NCBI GenBank assembly: GCA_012034075.1
Contig: JAAURD010000020.1
Location: 1 to 38,986, forward strand
Direction: 5' to 3'
DNA length: 38,986 nucleotides
Source: Chloroflexaceae bacterium
GTDB taxonomy: Bacteria; Chloroflexota; Chloroflexia; Chloroflexales; Chloroflexaceae
The position numbers were made by a program, and so were the translations under genes. The notes below the pieces were generated by a model. The model had not been told where the DNA came from. It made no database searches and worked only from the letters and a program-made list of their open reading frames with translations. Below, in pieces: positions 1 to 9,586 of the stretch; the stretch's first letter is position 1; each line of letters begins with the position of its first letter.

Positions 1-152
1 ATCCTCGATTGGGTTGTTGTCTAAATCGATGTCCACCAGCTGCTCGAATGCGTCTTTTGCGACCATCTCGCGAACGCTCCATCGACCCTATCTTGCTGTA
101 CGACGCATCCAAGACTCGCAGATTGCTGAGGTACGGCGACGCCGCCAGTTGT
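1..152 (-). pseudogene. Leucine-rich-repeat protein fragment
   Basis: Read on the minus strand, this stretch encodes leucine-rich-repeat text: LQQLAASPYLSNLRVLDAS, then after a one-base frame change near position 70, FEQLVDIDLDNNPIED. The spaced leucines and the LDLxxNxI-like pattern are typical of LRR proteins that mediate protein-protein contacts. It is only a fragment: one end is the window edge, and the other runs directly into an ABC transporter gene on the opposite strand near position 153. The frame change and the abrupt junction suggest a rearrangement remnant or an assembly join. No function can be assigned to the parent protein. Confidence 0.6.
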
Positions 153-608
153 TGCAATCCGGCGTTGTTGATTGCCGATGAGCCAACCACCGCACTGGAT
201 GTGACAATCCAAGCCCAGATCCTCGACTTGATGCGGGCCTTGCGGACGGGCATAGATACCTCGATCATCTTGATTACCCATGATATGGGCGTGGTTGCCG
301 AAATGGCGGAAAACGTCGCAGTGATGTATGCCGGTCAGATCGTCGAATATGCCGATGTGGTACAGCTCTTTGCCGATCCCAAACATCCCTACACCCAGGG
401 CTTACTCAAATCCATTCCGGTGTTGGGACGGGTACGCGAACAACTGGATGTCATTGAAGGGGTCGTGCCCAACCTCATCAACCCGCCCGCAGGGTGCCGT
501 TTTGCCAGTCGTTGCCCGCACCGGTTTGAGCATTGCAGCCAGGATCCGCCCGTTATCATGTTTGACGCGCAGCGCCAGGTACGTTGCTGGTTGTATGCCC
601 AGGAGTGA
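153..608 (+). pseudogene. Peptide ABC transporter ATPase OppD/DppD, C-terminal part only
   Basis: From position 153 the frame encodes the second half of an OppD/DppD-type ATPase, which powers import of peptides or related solutes from the inner membrane face. Visible are Walker B and D-loop (LLIADEPTTALDV), the switch histidine (LITHDMGVVAE), and the C-terminal oligopeptide-transport domain with HPYTQGLL, INPPAGCRF and the ASRCPHRFEHC cysteine cluster. Walker A, the Q-loop and the LSGGQ signature are missing. The upstream codons in the same frame (from position 9) belong to an antisense LRR fragment and do not resemble an ATPase. The stop sits 11 bases before the next ATPase start, as in normal opp/dpp operons. 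The truncation is either real or an assembly chimera. Confidence 0.85.
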
Positions 609-619
609 GGAGATTACTT

Positions 620-1606
620 GTGACCGATCAGCCTGTTCTACTTGATGTACACAACCTGGTGAAGCACTTTCCCATTAAAGGGGGCTTTCTGCGCCGCGAG
701 GTGGCTCGTGTGCGTGCCGTTGATGATGTGAGTTTTGCAGTCCACCGTGGCGAAACGCTGGGCCTGGTCGGTGAAAGTGGCTGTGGTAAGAGTACCACCG
801 GTCGCACTATTTTGCGCCTGCTGGAACCCACCAGTGGTCAGGTCTGGTTCGATGGCAAAGAAGTCTTTAAACTGCCGAGCCGTGATCTCAAACAACTCCG
901 CCGCGATATGCAGATCATCTTTCAAGACCCCTTTTCATCGCTCGACCCACGGATTACAGTTGGCGAGAGTGTTGCCGAAGGTCTGGTGATTCATGGCATT
1001 GGACAGGCCCGTGAGCGTGCTGAACGGGTCGGCCAGGTCTTAAGCAAAGTGGGCCTCCATCCCAGCCATATGCAACGCTTTCCCCATGAATTTTCCGGCG
1101 GGCAACGGCAACGCATTGGCATTGCCCGTGCCCTGGTGCTCGAACCACGCTTGATTGTCTGTGATGAGCCAGTATCGGCGCTCGATGTCAGTGTGCAGTC
1201 ACAGGTGCTCAACCTGCTGCGCAACTTGCAGCAGGAATTTGGCTTGACCTATATCTTTATTGCCCACAATCTCAGTGTCGTCGAACATATTAGCAACCGC
1301 ATTGCGGTGATGTACCTGGGCAAGATGATTGAATTGGCAACCCGCGATGACCTGTTTCGCCAGCCCATGCACCCCTACACCCGTGCGCTCATATCAGCCA
1401 TTCCGCTGCCCGATCCGACCATCAAGCGCGAACGGATTATCTTGAAAGGGGATGTGCCATCGCCAATCAACCCGCCATCGGGCTGTCGTTTTCACCCGCG
1501 CTGCTGGATGGCGCGTGATATCTGCAAAGAGCAAGAACCCGTCTTTGAGCAAAAAGCACCCAACCACTGGTCAGCCTGTCACTTTGCCGAAGAAGTATCA
1601 ACGTAG
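620..1606 (+). CDS. Peptide ABC transporter ATP-binding protein (OppF/DppF type)
   Basis: This 328-residue ATPase of an oligopeptide/dipeptide importer would pair with the OppD-type protein just upstream to drive the membrane permeases. In order: an N-terminal segment typical of OppF ([13 protein letters not shown]), Walker [10 protein letters not shown] at residues 51-59, Q-loop Q102, signature FSGGQRQ at 158-164, Walker B LIVCDEP at 178-184, switch histidine H216, and the C-terminal oligopeptide-transport domain with [13 protein letters not shown]. All ATPase motifs are intact. I chose GTG at 620 because GTGAGGAG lies 7 bases upstream and the family N-terminus begins there; a frame-compatible ATG at 584 lies inside the upstream gene. 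The permease and solute-binding genes are not in the window, so the substrate cannot be told. Confidence 0.92.
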   Translation: MTDQPVLLDVHNLVKHFPIKGGFLRREVARVRAVDDVSFAVHRGETLGLVGESGCGKSTTGRTILRLLEPTSGQVWFDGKEVFKLPSRDLKQLRRDMQIIFQDPFSSLDPRITVGESVAEGLVIHGIGQARERAERVGQVLSKVGLHPSHMQRFPHEFSGGQRQRIGIARALVLEPRLIVCDEPVSALDVSVQSQVLNLLRNLQQEFGLTYIFIAHNLSVVEHISNRIAVMYLGKMIELATRDDLFRQPMHPYTRALISAIPLPDPTIKRERIILKGDVPSPINPPSGCRFHPRCWMARDICKEQEPVFEQKAPNHWSACHFAEEVST

Positions 1607-4052
1607 ACGCGATGCCGCCATACGATATTTGCTATCGTAGTGAATAATAAACTGATAGGCGGCCGTGCTCACACCATAATGTTGGGCCAGCACCGCATCG
1701 ATAGCATCAATCAAGGGTTTGGCTGTGCTCACCGTATAGCGCCGCGATATGCGCTTGCCATACCGCTGGATACGTACCTCTTTGAGCGTCGCCTGGGCCT
1801 CCAACGCGCTCAGTAGCTGCTGACCCAGGGTCTGCAATTGCTCCAGCGTCGATTCCTTGGCAGCGCTAAAGCGAAACCCAAAAACCATATAGTCCTTCAG
1901 ATTATACATATCAAAGTGGGTTGAGTAGTACCACCAGAAGAACGAACTGCTCAGCAGTGCCACCGCCTGTGCACCAGTCAGTCCATCCAGATAAGCCACT
2001 TTGTTGGTGCTAGAGACCGTATCAAATGGATGATCCAGAAATACCTTCCAGTAGCGACCGCCAGCGCTTCGATAGCCCAGCACATGCGGGGTCACCTCGG
2101 TGGAGCGATAGCACTCCCAGCGGCTCGTTGCGGTAGAATGCCCGCAAGATATCCATTTCGCAGTCATCTTGCACCTTCAGCACAAACGGTGTCAGCTGCA
2201 CAATATCGGCAGGTTGCACCGTGTAAGCGAGGAGCTGGAACAGCTCTTGACGCTCAGTCGCGGTCCATCGGTTCAGACCAGTCGTGGCGAGCAGCGGCTC
2301 TGCTACCAGCGGCCCGCGCAAGAGCGTGATCAAGCGCTGATCCACACCGGCAAACAGTCTGGCCGGTCGCTCATCAAACGCCGCAATCAAGAGACTGTGC
2401 CCCGGCTCACCCGGCTGCGGTTTGAGCAACTGCTGGAGCGAACGCATACGCCGCGTATGGATCGCGGGCAATGGCAAAATCAGCCCCAGGTAGCTCTGCG
2501 GGTGCGATAACTGGCAACAGCGTTCAGCCACATAGGCATGCACATTGCCACACGCCAGCGTCGCATATCCCGCAAGCTGGTACTGTTGCCGCAACGCCGC
2601 GCGGTATTCAACAAAGGGCGGGTTGCCAATAATCACATCAAACCCGCCCCGCGCCATCACTGATGGGAAGGCCAGATGCCAGTGCAACGGTTGCTGATCC
2701 GATTGCCCTGTCCTGGCATCATCCCGAGCTGCTCCGCTGTCAGGCCCAATCTCGCCAATCAGCGCATTGCCAACCCGCAGCGCAAGACACATATCCGCCA
2801 GACAGCTCCCATGCACTGGTCCTGGCATCCGTGCTATCAGTGGCAGCAACAGACGCATGGTGCAAATCTCTATCGCTTCCGGCAGCAGATCAACGCCATA
2901 CAGGTTGCGCTCCAGAATCGTGCGGGTCACCCAGAAATCACGTCCCGGTGGCTGATCCATATCGGCCTGCCATGCCTGCTGATCGCCCTCAAACCGCTCC
3001 ATACGCCGCAAACAGCTATGATAGAACGGCTCCAGGAGGTGCAGTGCGCTGACCAGAAACTGCCCCGAACCACACGTCGGGTCGAGAATGCTCACCTCTT
3101 GCAAGGCTTGCCAGCACGCTGCGATCAGTGATGGCTCAACGCACTGGTCGATCATATCCTGAAGCAACTGGGCAACGTTCAGATGGTAGGGCAGCAGATC
3201 GTTCGTGCTGCGAATCTGGCCCTGCACCAGCGCCTTGTGGATGCGTGCAGAGCGCTGGCGTCGATGTATCACATCGCGCCAGGTTTCGGTCGGTCGAGCA
3301 TAGGCCGCCGGTGGCCGCTCGATCAGTCCACCTGGCTCATGCAGACCTGCTGCAACTTCTGGTGGTAATGGCACATCACAGCCATAGCGCAGCGCCGGGT
3401 AGATATATCGCTCAGGGTGCTGCTGGAGGAAGTGCCGGCACGTATCAAAGAATGTCCCCTCACGCCGTGCTATCGCATCCAGCAGTGCAGGCACAATCGT
3501 CTGCTGGCACAGCGAGGCAGTCACGTCCTCTTCGGTTGCGTAGGCGCCCAGTGCCTTCTGGTGCAAATAGCGATCCAATACCAGCACCAACACCTGTGGC
3601 GTCACGGTCTGCGCAGTCAATGGCGCGTGATCATCGAGGCACCACTGGTACTGCTGAAACACCGCAAAGATGCGCTCAAAAAGCCCATTCGGCAGGAACA
3701 CTGAATCGTCCTGCTCAATGCCCGGCTGAAAAAGCGGCGGCAATGCAATCGCAGCGCGACCGCTTGCTGTCTGCTGCGCACTGAGCAAGAGTGGCCATAG
3801 GACATGCTGCCCGTAGGTCTCCTGACCGTCCTGTTCGGCCAGACGCCGCTGCAGATAGGTCCGGTCCTCGTAGAGCAGACCAGCCTGCTGCAAAAACCAG
3901 AGTGCGGCAAGGCGGCTCAGCAACCGCAACGCCCCCCGCCGCCCTTCAGCCTCGGCGATGCCATGCCCAAGCGCCTGCTGCAATGCGGTATAGGCCGGTC
4001 GCAGCTGGGTATCAAAACGCTGTACTGCCTGTGCTATCGGGGCGTGTCTCAT
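1598..4052 (-). pseudogene. Eco57I-type DNA methyltransferase (type IIG-like), frameshifted
   Basis: This is a large adenine-type DNA methyltransferase of a restriction-modification family. The N-terminal part (to about 2115) carries a helical region (RLLSRLAALWFLQQAGLL), the family phrase ALGAYATEEDV, SAM-binding motif I DPTCGSGQFL at about residues 323-333, and catalytic motif IV NPPF at about 477-480. The C-terminal part (STEVTPHVLGYRSAGGRYWKVF onward, 1598 to about 2125) resembles a TaqI-like target-recognition region and lies in another frame, so a frameshift falls at about 2112-2126. I see no nuclease motif at the N-terminus. Start ATG 4052 is preferred over 4127 because the extra 25 residues are encoded by a REP-like repeat. 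The end overlaps the convergent oppF-like gene by 9 bases. No partner gene is adjacent. The defect could be decay or a sequencing indel. Confidence 0.8.
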
Positions 4053-4079
4053 AACGCGATAGACTGATTCCGTATCAGA

Positions 4080-4103
4080 CGTAGGTACGGCTTGCAGCCG
4101 CAC
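4080..4103 (+). repeat. REP-like palindromic repeat, copy A
   Basis: A copy of a dispersed 24-26 bp repeat with consensus CGTAGGYGCSGCTTGCAGCC followed by GCRC. Its core GCGGCT-TGC-AGCCGC can fold into a 6-bp hairpin (one mismatch in this copy). It lies just upstream of the methyltransferase start. Confidence 0.65.
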
Positions 4104-4204
4104 AGCGGTCGGCACGACCGCACGCACGCACGCATCATACTACATTCGGTTAATCGATAACCGATTGGGCGCAGTGGCTGTGCGTCATCTCTTCGGATCA
4201 GTGA

Positions 4205-4230
4205 CGTAGGCGCCGCTTGCAGCCGCGCAC
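4205..4230 (+). repeat. REP-like palindromic repeat, copy B
   Basis: Second copy of the repeat, in the same orientation as copies A and C; it reads CGTAGGCGCCGCTTGCAGCC then GCGCAC. It is nearly identical to copy C over at least 26 bases. Confidence 0.7.
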
Positions 4231-4249
4231 CCCTGAGCCGCCACAGCAT

Positions 4250-4275
4250 CGTAGGCGCCGCTTGCAGCCGCGCAC
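4250..4275 (+). repeat. REP-like palindromic repeat, copy C
   Basis: Third copy, identical to copy B across the 26-bp core and starting 45 bp after it, so B and C look like a tandem pair. The only other copy I found in the window is at 36981-37004 on the opposite strand. Confidence 0.7.
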
Positions 4276-4377
4276 CCTTTCCACCGCAAGCAGACTGCCG
4301 GGGTTGTGGGCGTCAGCGTGCTGCACCCAACGGCCCCCGAAATTGGTTTGGCATCGTTGAAGCCAAAAAACCGAGCC

Positions 4378-4425
4378 TTGAGAGGATGAGCGGTTGCAGA
4401 AAGCAGGCGCTCCTCATCCTCTCAA
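4378..4425. terminator. 13-bp perfect hairpin, possible terminator
   Basis: TTGAGAGGATGAG at 4378-4390 is matched exactly by its reverse complement at 4413-4425, leaving a 22-base loop. There is no strong T-tract on either side and no gene ends close by, so a terminator role is uncertain. It may be a structured element of the 400-bp gap between the methyltransferase and the next gene. Confidence 0.4.
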
Positions 4426-4518
4426 AGCACATACCAGTAATCACCCGAATAAAGGCGCCTTCCTACAGTTGGTAACAGTCTCTTTTGCGATCATACCCAA
4501 TTTGGCCGACAAAACCTC

Positions 4519-4547
4519 TTGACACAGAACATTTGTTCTGATACAAT
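4519..4547 (+). promoter_or_regulatory. Consensus sigma-70-type promoter with LexA-like palindrome in the spacer
   Basis: TTGACA at 4519-4524 and TACAAT at 4542-4547 are separated by exactly 17 bases. The spacer holds the perfect palindrome CAGAACATTTGTTCTG (4525-4540), whose core GAAC-N4-GTTC matches the general form of the Gram-positive LexA (SOS) box. A repressor bound here would block the promoter. It drives the gene starting at 4662. Confidence 0.75.
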
Positions 4548-4562
4548 AGAACTACCCCGCAC

Positions 4563-4634
4563 AACCCTGCGAGGCCAATAACCGCGTGCAGACGAGCTTT
4601 CTGGCCTCTCGGGTTGCCCTGCGAGGGTGTTTTT
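4563..4634 (+). promoter_or_regulatory. Structured 5' leader, possible attenuator
   Basis: The leader after the promoter can form a long stem: AACCC (4563-4567) and GAGGCC (4571-4576) pair with GGCCTC (4603-4608) and GGGTT (4611-4615). Immediately after comes a small hairpin CCCT-GCG-AGGG (4617-4627) followed by TGTTTTT, which resembles a weak intrinsic terminator. The block CCCTGCGAGG occurs twice (4565-4574 and 4617-4626), so alternative pairings are conceivable. The hairpin is short, so regulation is only a possibility. Confidence 0.35.
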
Positions 4635-4661
4635 ATCGCATCAAGAAGAAAGGTGTACGCT

Positions 4662-5207
4662 ATGGCAGTAACCAGTCGAGATATGCATACCACACCTGCG
4701 TGGTCGCGTTCACGTTCACCCCGTGTTCGTGGGCCAATGATGCGGCCACGCAGCATACGACCGTTCATCTGGTTTATCCTAGTCATCCAGGTTGCCATCG
4801 TGATCTACCTTCTGGTCAGTCAAGCCATTGGCTTGGGCCAGAGCTGGATCGATGACCTGCGGTATGGGAATCCACGCACCGCCCATATCGCCGGTTTTGT
4901 GGGTCACAATGAGGCACATAATCAACCAAGTCACTTTTTTGCGCTCAACCTCGACCGTCAAGTCGTAGTCCTTGAGTTTCCCGGCGGTGATGCCAGCAAT
5001 GTTCGTACTCTGGTTGGCCCCTACCTCTTTGGCGCCGATGCTGATCGTCATCCGGTGATGCTTGATCTGCGCGACGTCGATGGTGACCAGAATGTTGATC
5101 TCTTACTCACGGTACGCGATGAGCAGATCGCCTATGTCAATAAAGAAGGGACCTTTCGTTTGCCCACTGGCGAAGAGTGGAGCACTATTCAACAGCTCCA
5201 ACCATAA
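4662..5207 (+). CDS. Single-pass membrane protein of unknown function
   Basis: A 181-residue protein I do not recognise. The first 30 or so residues are basic and rich in Arg/Ser/Pro (RSRSPRVRGPMMRPRSIRPF). One hydrophobic helix follows (FIWFILVIQVAIVIYLLVS), then about 125 mostly polar residues predicted outside the cell. Near the end, LDLRDVDGDQNVDLLLTVRD resembles a short FG-GAP/EF-hand-like acidic loop of the kind seen in repeat-bearing surface proteins. ATG 4662 is chosen over an upstream ATG at 4614 because AAGAAAGG precedes it at a good distance and the leader hairpins lie before it. It has its own strong promoter with a LexA-like site, and the lysozyme-like gene follows 40 bases later in the same direction. 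Confidence 0.7.
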   Translation: MAVTSRDMHTTPAWSRSRSPRVRGPMMRPRSIRPFIWFILVIQVAIVIYLLVSQAIGLGQSWIDDLRYGNPRTAHIAGFVGHNEAHNQPSHFFALNLDRQVVVLEFPGGDASNVRTLVGPYLFGADADRHPVMLDLRDVDGDQNVDLLLTVRDEQIAYVNKEGTFRLPTGEEWSTIQQLQP

Positions 5208-5247
5208 GGGGGCGAGCTGACCGAAGCATGGAAATCATCGTAATGTC

Positions 5248-5964
5248 ATGATACGTCCACCTACACCCAATATGGATCGTGATCAGACCATGTTTGTTCT
5301 GGTCATGATCATCAGTCTGCTGATCGTGCTGCTGTTTCTGCTGCTCCCGCTGAGTCACAACGAGGTCTGGAGCCGCTGGAACGGACCGGCCGAACTGATA
5401 GAGGACCAACCGGCGTCGTCTGATACCAATGATGCCATCTCCGTGGCATCAACCGGCGCACCAGCGGACGGCTTGCCAGTCGCCCAGTCGGGTCGTTATG
5501 CCGTTCAGGGGCCGCCGAGCCTGACTGCTGGTGCGATTGATACCATTTTGCAGGTATATCATTCACCAGCAACGGGTACGGGGCAGGTCTGGGTAAGCTA
5601 TGGGCAGCGCTATGGCATCGATCCGATCTTTGCGCTGGCCTTTTTTGTTCACGAAAGCCAGGCTGGTACGCATCCCAACTGGGCCGGTCTCAAGCCCGAT
5701 GGCAGCACCACGCACAATGTTGGCAATATCATCTGTGCAGGCTATGCCCAATGCTACCAGCGTTTCCGCGACTATCCATCGTGGGAAGAAGGTATCCACG
5801 ATTGGTACCGTCTCATCGCAGTGGAATATATACAAGGGCGGGGTGCCACCACCGTCGAGCAGATTATTCCGATCTATGCCCCCGCCTTGGAAAACGATGT
5901 TGCTGCCTATATTGCCACGGTCAAGCAACTGGTAGACCGCTGGCGTGCCGATTATCAGTCCTGA
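5248..5964 (+). CDS. Membrane-anchored lysozyme-like / GH73-type peptidoglycan hydrolase
   Basis: A 238-residue protein with a transmembrane helix at about 15-36, a low-complexity Ser/Ala/Asp linker (about 40-90), and a C-terminal domain of the lysozyme/glucosaminidase type. The phrase LAFFVHESQAGT places a candidate catalytic glutamate at E136, followed by HNVGNIICAG, FRDYPSWEEGIHDWYRLI and IIPIYAPALENDVAAYI, which are typical of GH73-like N-acetylglucosaminidases. It would cleave glycan strands in the wall from the outer face of the membrane. No convincing ribosome site precedes ATG 5248; a second ATG at 5272 is possible. It probably shares the transcript of the membrane protein upstream. 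It ends close to the convergent acyltransferase gene. Confidence 0.75.
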   Translation: MIRPPTPNMDRDQTMFVLVMIISLLIVLLFLLLPLSHNEVWSRWNGPAELIEDQPASSDTNDAISVASTGAPADGLPVAQSGRYAVQGPPSLTAGAIDTILQVYHSPATGTGQVWVSYGQRYGIDPIFALAFFVHESQAGTHPNWAGLKPDGSTTHNVGNIICAGYAQCYQRFRDYPSWEEGIHDWYRLIAVEYIQGRGATTVEQIIPIYAPALENDVAAYIATVKQLVDRWRADYQS

Positions 5965-5965
5965 T

Positions 5966-5998
5966 CCTGACGGCGAAGTCTGGGGTATCACCGTCAGG
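5966..5998. terminator. Hairpin between convergent genes
   Basis: CCTGACGG (5966-5973) pairs with CCGTCAGG (5991-5998) across a 17-base loop. It lies between two convergent genes ending at 5964 and 6032, where a bidirectional terminator is expected, but no T-tract follows on either strand. Confidence 0.35.
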
Positions 5999-6031
5999 GA
6001 TCGGCGTCATACGGATCAGGACTATCTCGTA

Positions 6032-8810
6032 TCAATGTGCCGAGACCTCTTCCGGCAGACGTGGCGGCGCTAATTCAATCACCCGATCATGCAGCGCCTG
6101 GACAATGCGGGCATGGGGCTGTTCACCCTGACCCTGCTCAAGCAACTCCTGGGGATGGCATGGCCGACCAAACGTGACAACGACCGGGTGCAGCTTGGGC
6201 ACAACCTGACCACGCGGCAGCGACTCATACGTGCCTTGAATATAAATAGGCACGACCATCGCAGGATACTGATTGAGAATAATGCCCAATCCCTGACGAA
6301 ATGGCAGAATCTCGCCGCTGGGCGATAAGCGTCCTTCCGGAAACCAGACCAGATTCTTCTGCTTCTTCAGCGTCAACGCGCCAAACGCAAGGCTGGTGGT
6401 AAATGACCCGCTGGCAGCACTAGAGACAGGCAATGTCTGCGAGATACGACTAAACAAACGCATCACCGAGCTGCGAAAGAAAAGATCGACCGAACCGGCC
6501 CAGTAGGTGCGTTCCATCCAGGCATAGGGCAGTGACGCCGCCATCACAAAAGGATCAAGATTGCTGCTATGGTTCGCCGCCATCACAAACGGCCCTTGCT
6601 GCGGCAAGTTCTCCAGACCACGCACCTCTAAACGAAACAGCCAGCGCATCATCAACCGGTTATGGTAAAGAGCAGCACCGCCAGCACCCGCAATATCGGT
6701 CCTATCGGGCGAAACCACTGCTGCTGTTCTGGCGTCAGGATATCCTCTGGATGGGCTAACAGCTCTTGGATCGACTCGGACGAACGGTCCTGATCCGGTC
6801 GCCCCTGAGCAACTTCGCGCAACAGGTCACGCACGGTGCTGATCCGATTGGCCGCTTCTTCGGTCAACTCCACACCTGTCTGCTCTTGAATTTCAACCGT
6901 CAGATTGAGCCATGACAGCGAGTCAATGCCCAGCTCGAGCTGGGGACTGGTGTCTGGAGTGAGACGCCGGTCTTCATAGCGCCTTGCCAGCAGTTCCCAT
7001 ACATGCAACGCCTGCGGGTTTTGCAGCAACTCACGGTCACGTTCCGTCATATCTTCCAGGGCAATCGGGCCGGTCGCCGTGGTAGCGATGGTTTCGCCCT
7101 TGAGCGCCTGCACATAGCGCTCACGCAGCAAGTGGCGGCGAATTTTGCCCAGGTTCGTCTTGGGCAACGGTTCCATAGTGATAGCATAATCGGCAATGCG
7201 CTGATAGGTAGGCAACTCTTTTGACTGTGCACGAACGCCGTCACGAATAGCCCGTTCGATATCGCCATTACGCCAGCGGGTGACCTCTTCCATATCGGGG
7301 ACAATCAGCCCAACCAGGCGATTGTCATGCTGGAGCACGCCAATCTCGCTGATAAACTGGCTGGCCTGGTAAACTTCCTCGACCGGCTCCGGTTGTACAT
7401 TTTTACCACCCTCGGTAACAATCAAGGTAGATGCCCGGCCGGTAACATAAACAAAGCCATCACCATCGATATAGCCCAGATCACCAGTGCGAAACCAGCC
7501 ATCTTCGGTAAAGGCCTTCGCAGTCTGTTCCGGCAGATTGCGGTACCCACCAAACACACCCGGTCCACGTGCCAGAATCTCTCCCTGCCCTTCTGGATGT
7601 TCAGAAGGGCTCTCCTCGCCATCTTCATTCGAGGTATTGGTATCAATACGAATGTCAACATTGGAAAGGGGCACACCAACACTGGCAAAGCGTGGGACAC
7701 TGCCGGGTTTGAACGTAGGCATGGTACCAACATCAGGCAGGTTAAGCGTCAGCAACGGTGCGGTCTCGGTAAGGCCATACCCAATGCCCACGCGAAAGCC
7801 AATGCCTTCGAGCTTCCAGGCGAGTTCCGGGTCCAGGGCTGAGCCACCAGAGGCCAGCAAGTGCATGTTCTTGCCAAAGGTCTCGTGAATCGGCTTGAAC
7901 AGCAACTTCCCAACCCGAACACCCATAGAGCGACGTAACCAGATGCTCATCTGTAAACTGCGCCGAAAGATGGCGGTGGAGAGTGCGCCACGGGCCTGTA
8001 CCTGCGTTTCAATGCGGTTATACAATGCCCGATAGAGCCGTGGTACCGCCACCATAATGGTTGGTTGAGCCTGCTGCATCGCCTCCAGCAAATGGCGCCC
8101 CGTGAGTGATTGAGGCAAAACCACACAGGCGCCAAAGGCCAGCGGTGTCAAAATACCAATCGAGAATGGGTAGACATGATACATAGGCAGTGGCATCAAG
8201 ATGATCTCATTTTCTTGCAACAGACGACTGGCAAAAACCGCCTTGATCTGAATCGTGAGGTTCTGGTGGCTCAGCGGCACACCCTTGGGGACCCCAGTAG
8301 TACCAGAAGTATAAAACATCACCACGGTATCATCCGGTTGCACGGTCGGAAATGCCACGGTATTGGAACTGAGCAGCGCTCGCCAACCCCGCTCATCGTC
8401 ATCTGCAACATCAAGCAACGTGATATGGACCGAACCCTCAGGCGCAAGTTGCTCAATGCGCTTGAGATAGTTGGTCGTCGTAAAGATAAACCGGGTCTCA
8501 CTGTCGCGGAGCACTTGAGCCAGTGAATCGCGGGGTATCTGCGTATCAAGGGGAATCACCGCGCCCCCAGCGGTGATCGTAGCGAGACACGCGATCAGCC
8601 ATTCGGGGCTGTTTTGGCCAAAATGGTGACATAATCGCCCGACCGCAGCCCGGCTTGCACCAGGCCACTGGCTAACTGACGAATCCGATCCGCCATATCG
8701 CCATACGAAAGGCGGGTGATACCATGTTCATCGAATGACACAATACACTGGCTCTCACGCGCAACTCGCGGAGGATTCATCAGGGTCTGTAATGTCCGCA
8801 GATCGTCCAT
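6032..8810 (-). pseudogene. Acyl-AMP ligase / acyl-carrier / PlsC acyltransferase fusion, two frameshifts
   Basis: Three frames read in succession give one protein of about 920 residues. The adenylation domain has FYTSGTTGVPKG, GYGLTETAPLL, WFRTGDLGY and the C-terminal lysine motif TNLGKIRR. A carrier domain follows with LGIDSLSWLNL, whose serine would take phosphopantetheine, and then a PlsC domain with NHSSNLDPF (HX4D) and FPEGRLSPSG. Such Aas-like fusions activate a fatty acid and pass it to a lysophospholipid at the inner membrane. A one-base loss near 8605 (AKTAPNG-stop versus EWLIACLATITAGG) and another near 6667 (LLFTITG-stop versus YHNRLMMRWLFRL) break the frame. Both are mended by adding one base to a short run (G and T). 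Start ATG 8810 has AAGGAG 11 bases upstream. Sequencing error is likely, but pseudogenization is not excluded. Confidence 0.85.
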
Positions 8811-9028
8811 AAATTCAGATACTCCTTTTTGCTCGATCAGCAGTGCCAGTTCTCTCTCACGTATCCGCAGAGGGTGGCAGAATCATTGCCAAATGGTATC
8901 TCACTGCGTGCCTGGCGTCATCTCGTGCATCCTTTGCGGTGGTCAATAGTGTTTCTCTTCCTTTGCTGTATTGTATCACGCTTTGTGCCAAAGAACGATA
9001 CCAATCCCTGGTTTATTGGATCAATTTG

Positions 9029-9056
9029 CTAGGGGCGCAGCACGCTGCGCCTCTAG
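9029..9056. repeat. 28-bp near-perfect palindrome (REP-like)
   Basis: CTAG-G-GGCGCAGC-AC-GCTGCGCC-T-CTAG: all positions pair except one symmetrical G/T position and the two-base centre. GC-rich palindromes of this kind are commonly scattered between genes in bacterial genomes. No second copy was seen in this window. Confidence 0.55.
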
Positions 9057-9545
9057 CGTCAGGTGAGAGATAGCAATGTCTGGTCTATCAGCACAATCGG
9101 GTATGGGCTATGCGAAGGACTCGTACCACCGTGTGACGTAAAAACAATCTGGTTGCAGATGCAAGGAATGGGCTATCTGCTGCATTATGCCATATTATGT
9201 CAAGTTATCAGGATTGCTATCACCGTGATTTAGGCATGTTATCCAGCAGACACCAACCCTTTTTGGATACCTTTACTATAGTCATCGCGCCACTTTTTTG
9301 GTAGTATAGTGAGCAGGTGATGCTTGCTTTCTATACATACTGAATTGTCACTTCACATGATCACACTCAAGGAAGATCATGATGATTCTGTATCATCTGG
9401 TGAAGGCGTGATTGATCCACACGTTTAAATCATGATGCAGGGTTGCCTGATTGATGGTGTTGTCAGAGATGATAGGTGATAGGCGAAGTGATAATGTGTA
9501 TTGAGCAAGTAAATGCAATGTCGGATCACGGGGGTGCATCTCTTT

Positions 9546-9561
9546 CTATGTTCTAACATAG
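9546..9561. promoter_or_regulatory. Inverted repeat upstream of the ammonium transporter
   Basis: CTATGTT-CT-AACATAG is a perfect 7-bp inverted repeat with a 2-bp spacer, the size of a dimeric repressor site. It lies about 375 bp before the transporter start, 26 bp before a second inverted repeat. Confidence 0.35.
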
Positions 9562-9586
9562 GGTATCAAGGGATTCCATGCACTTT

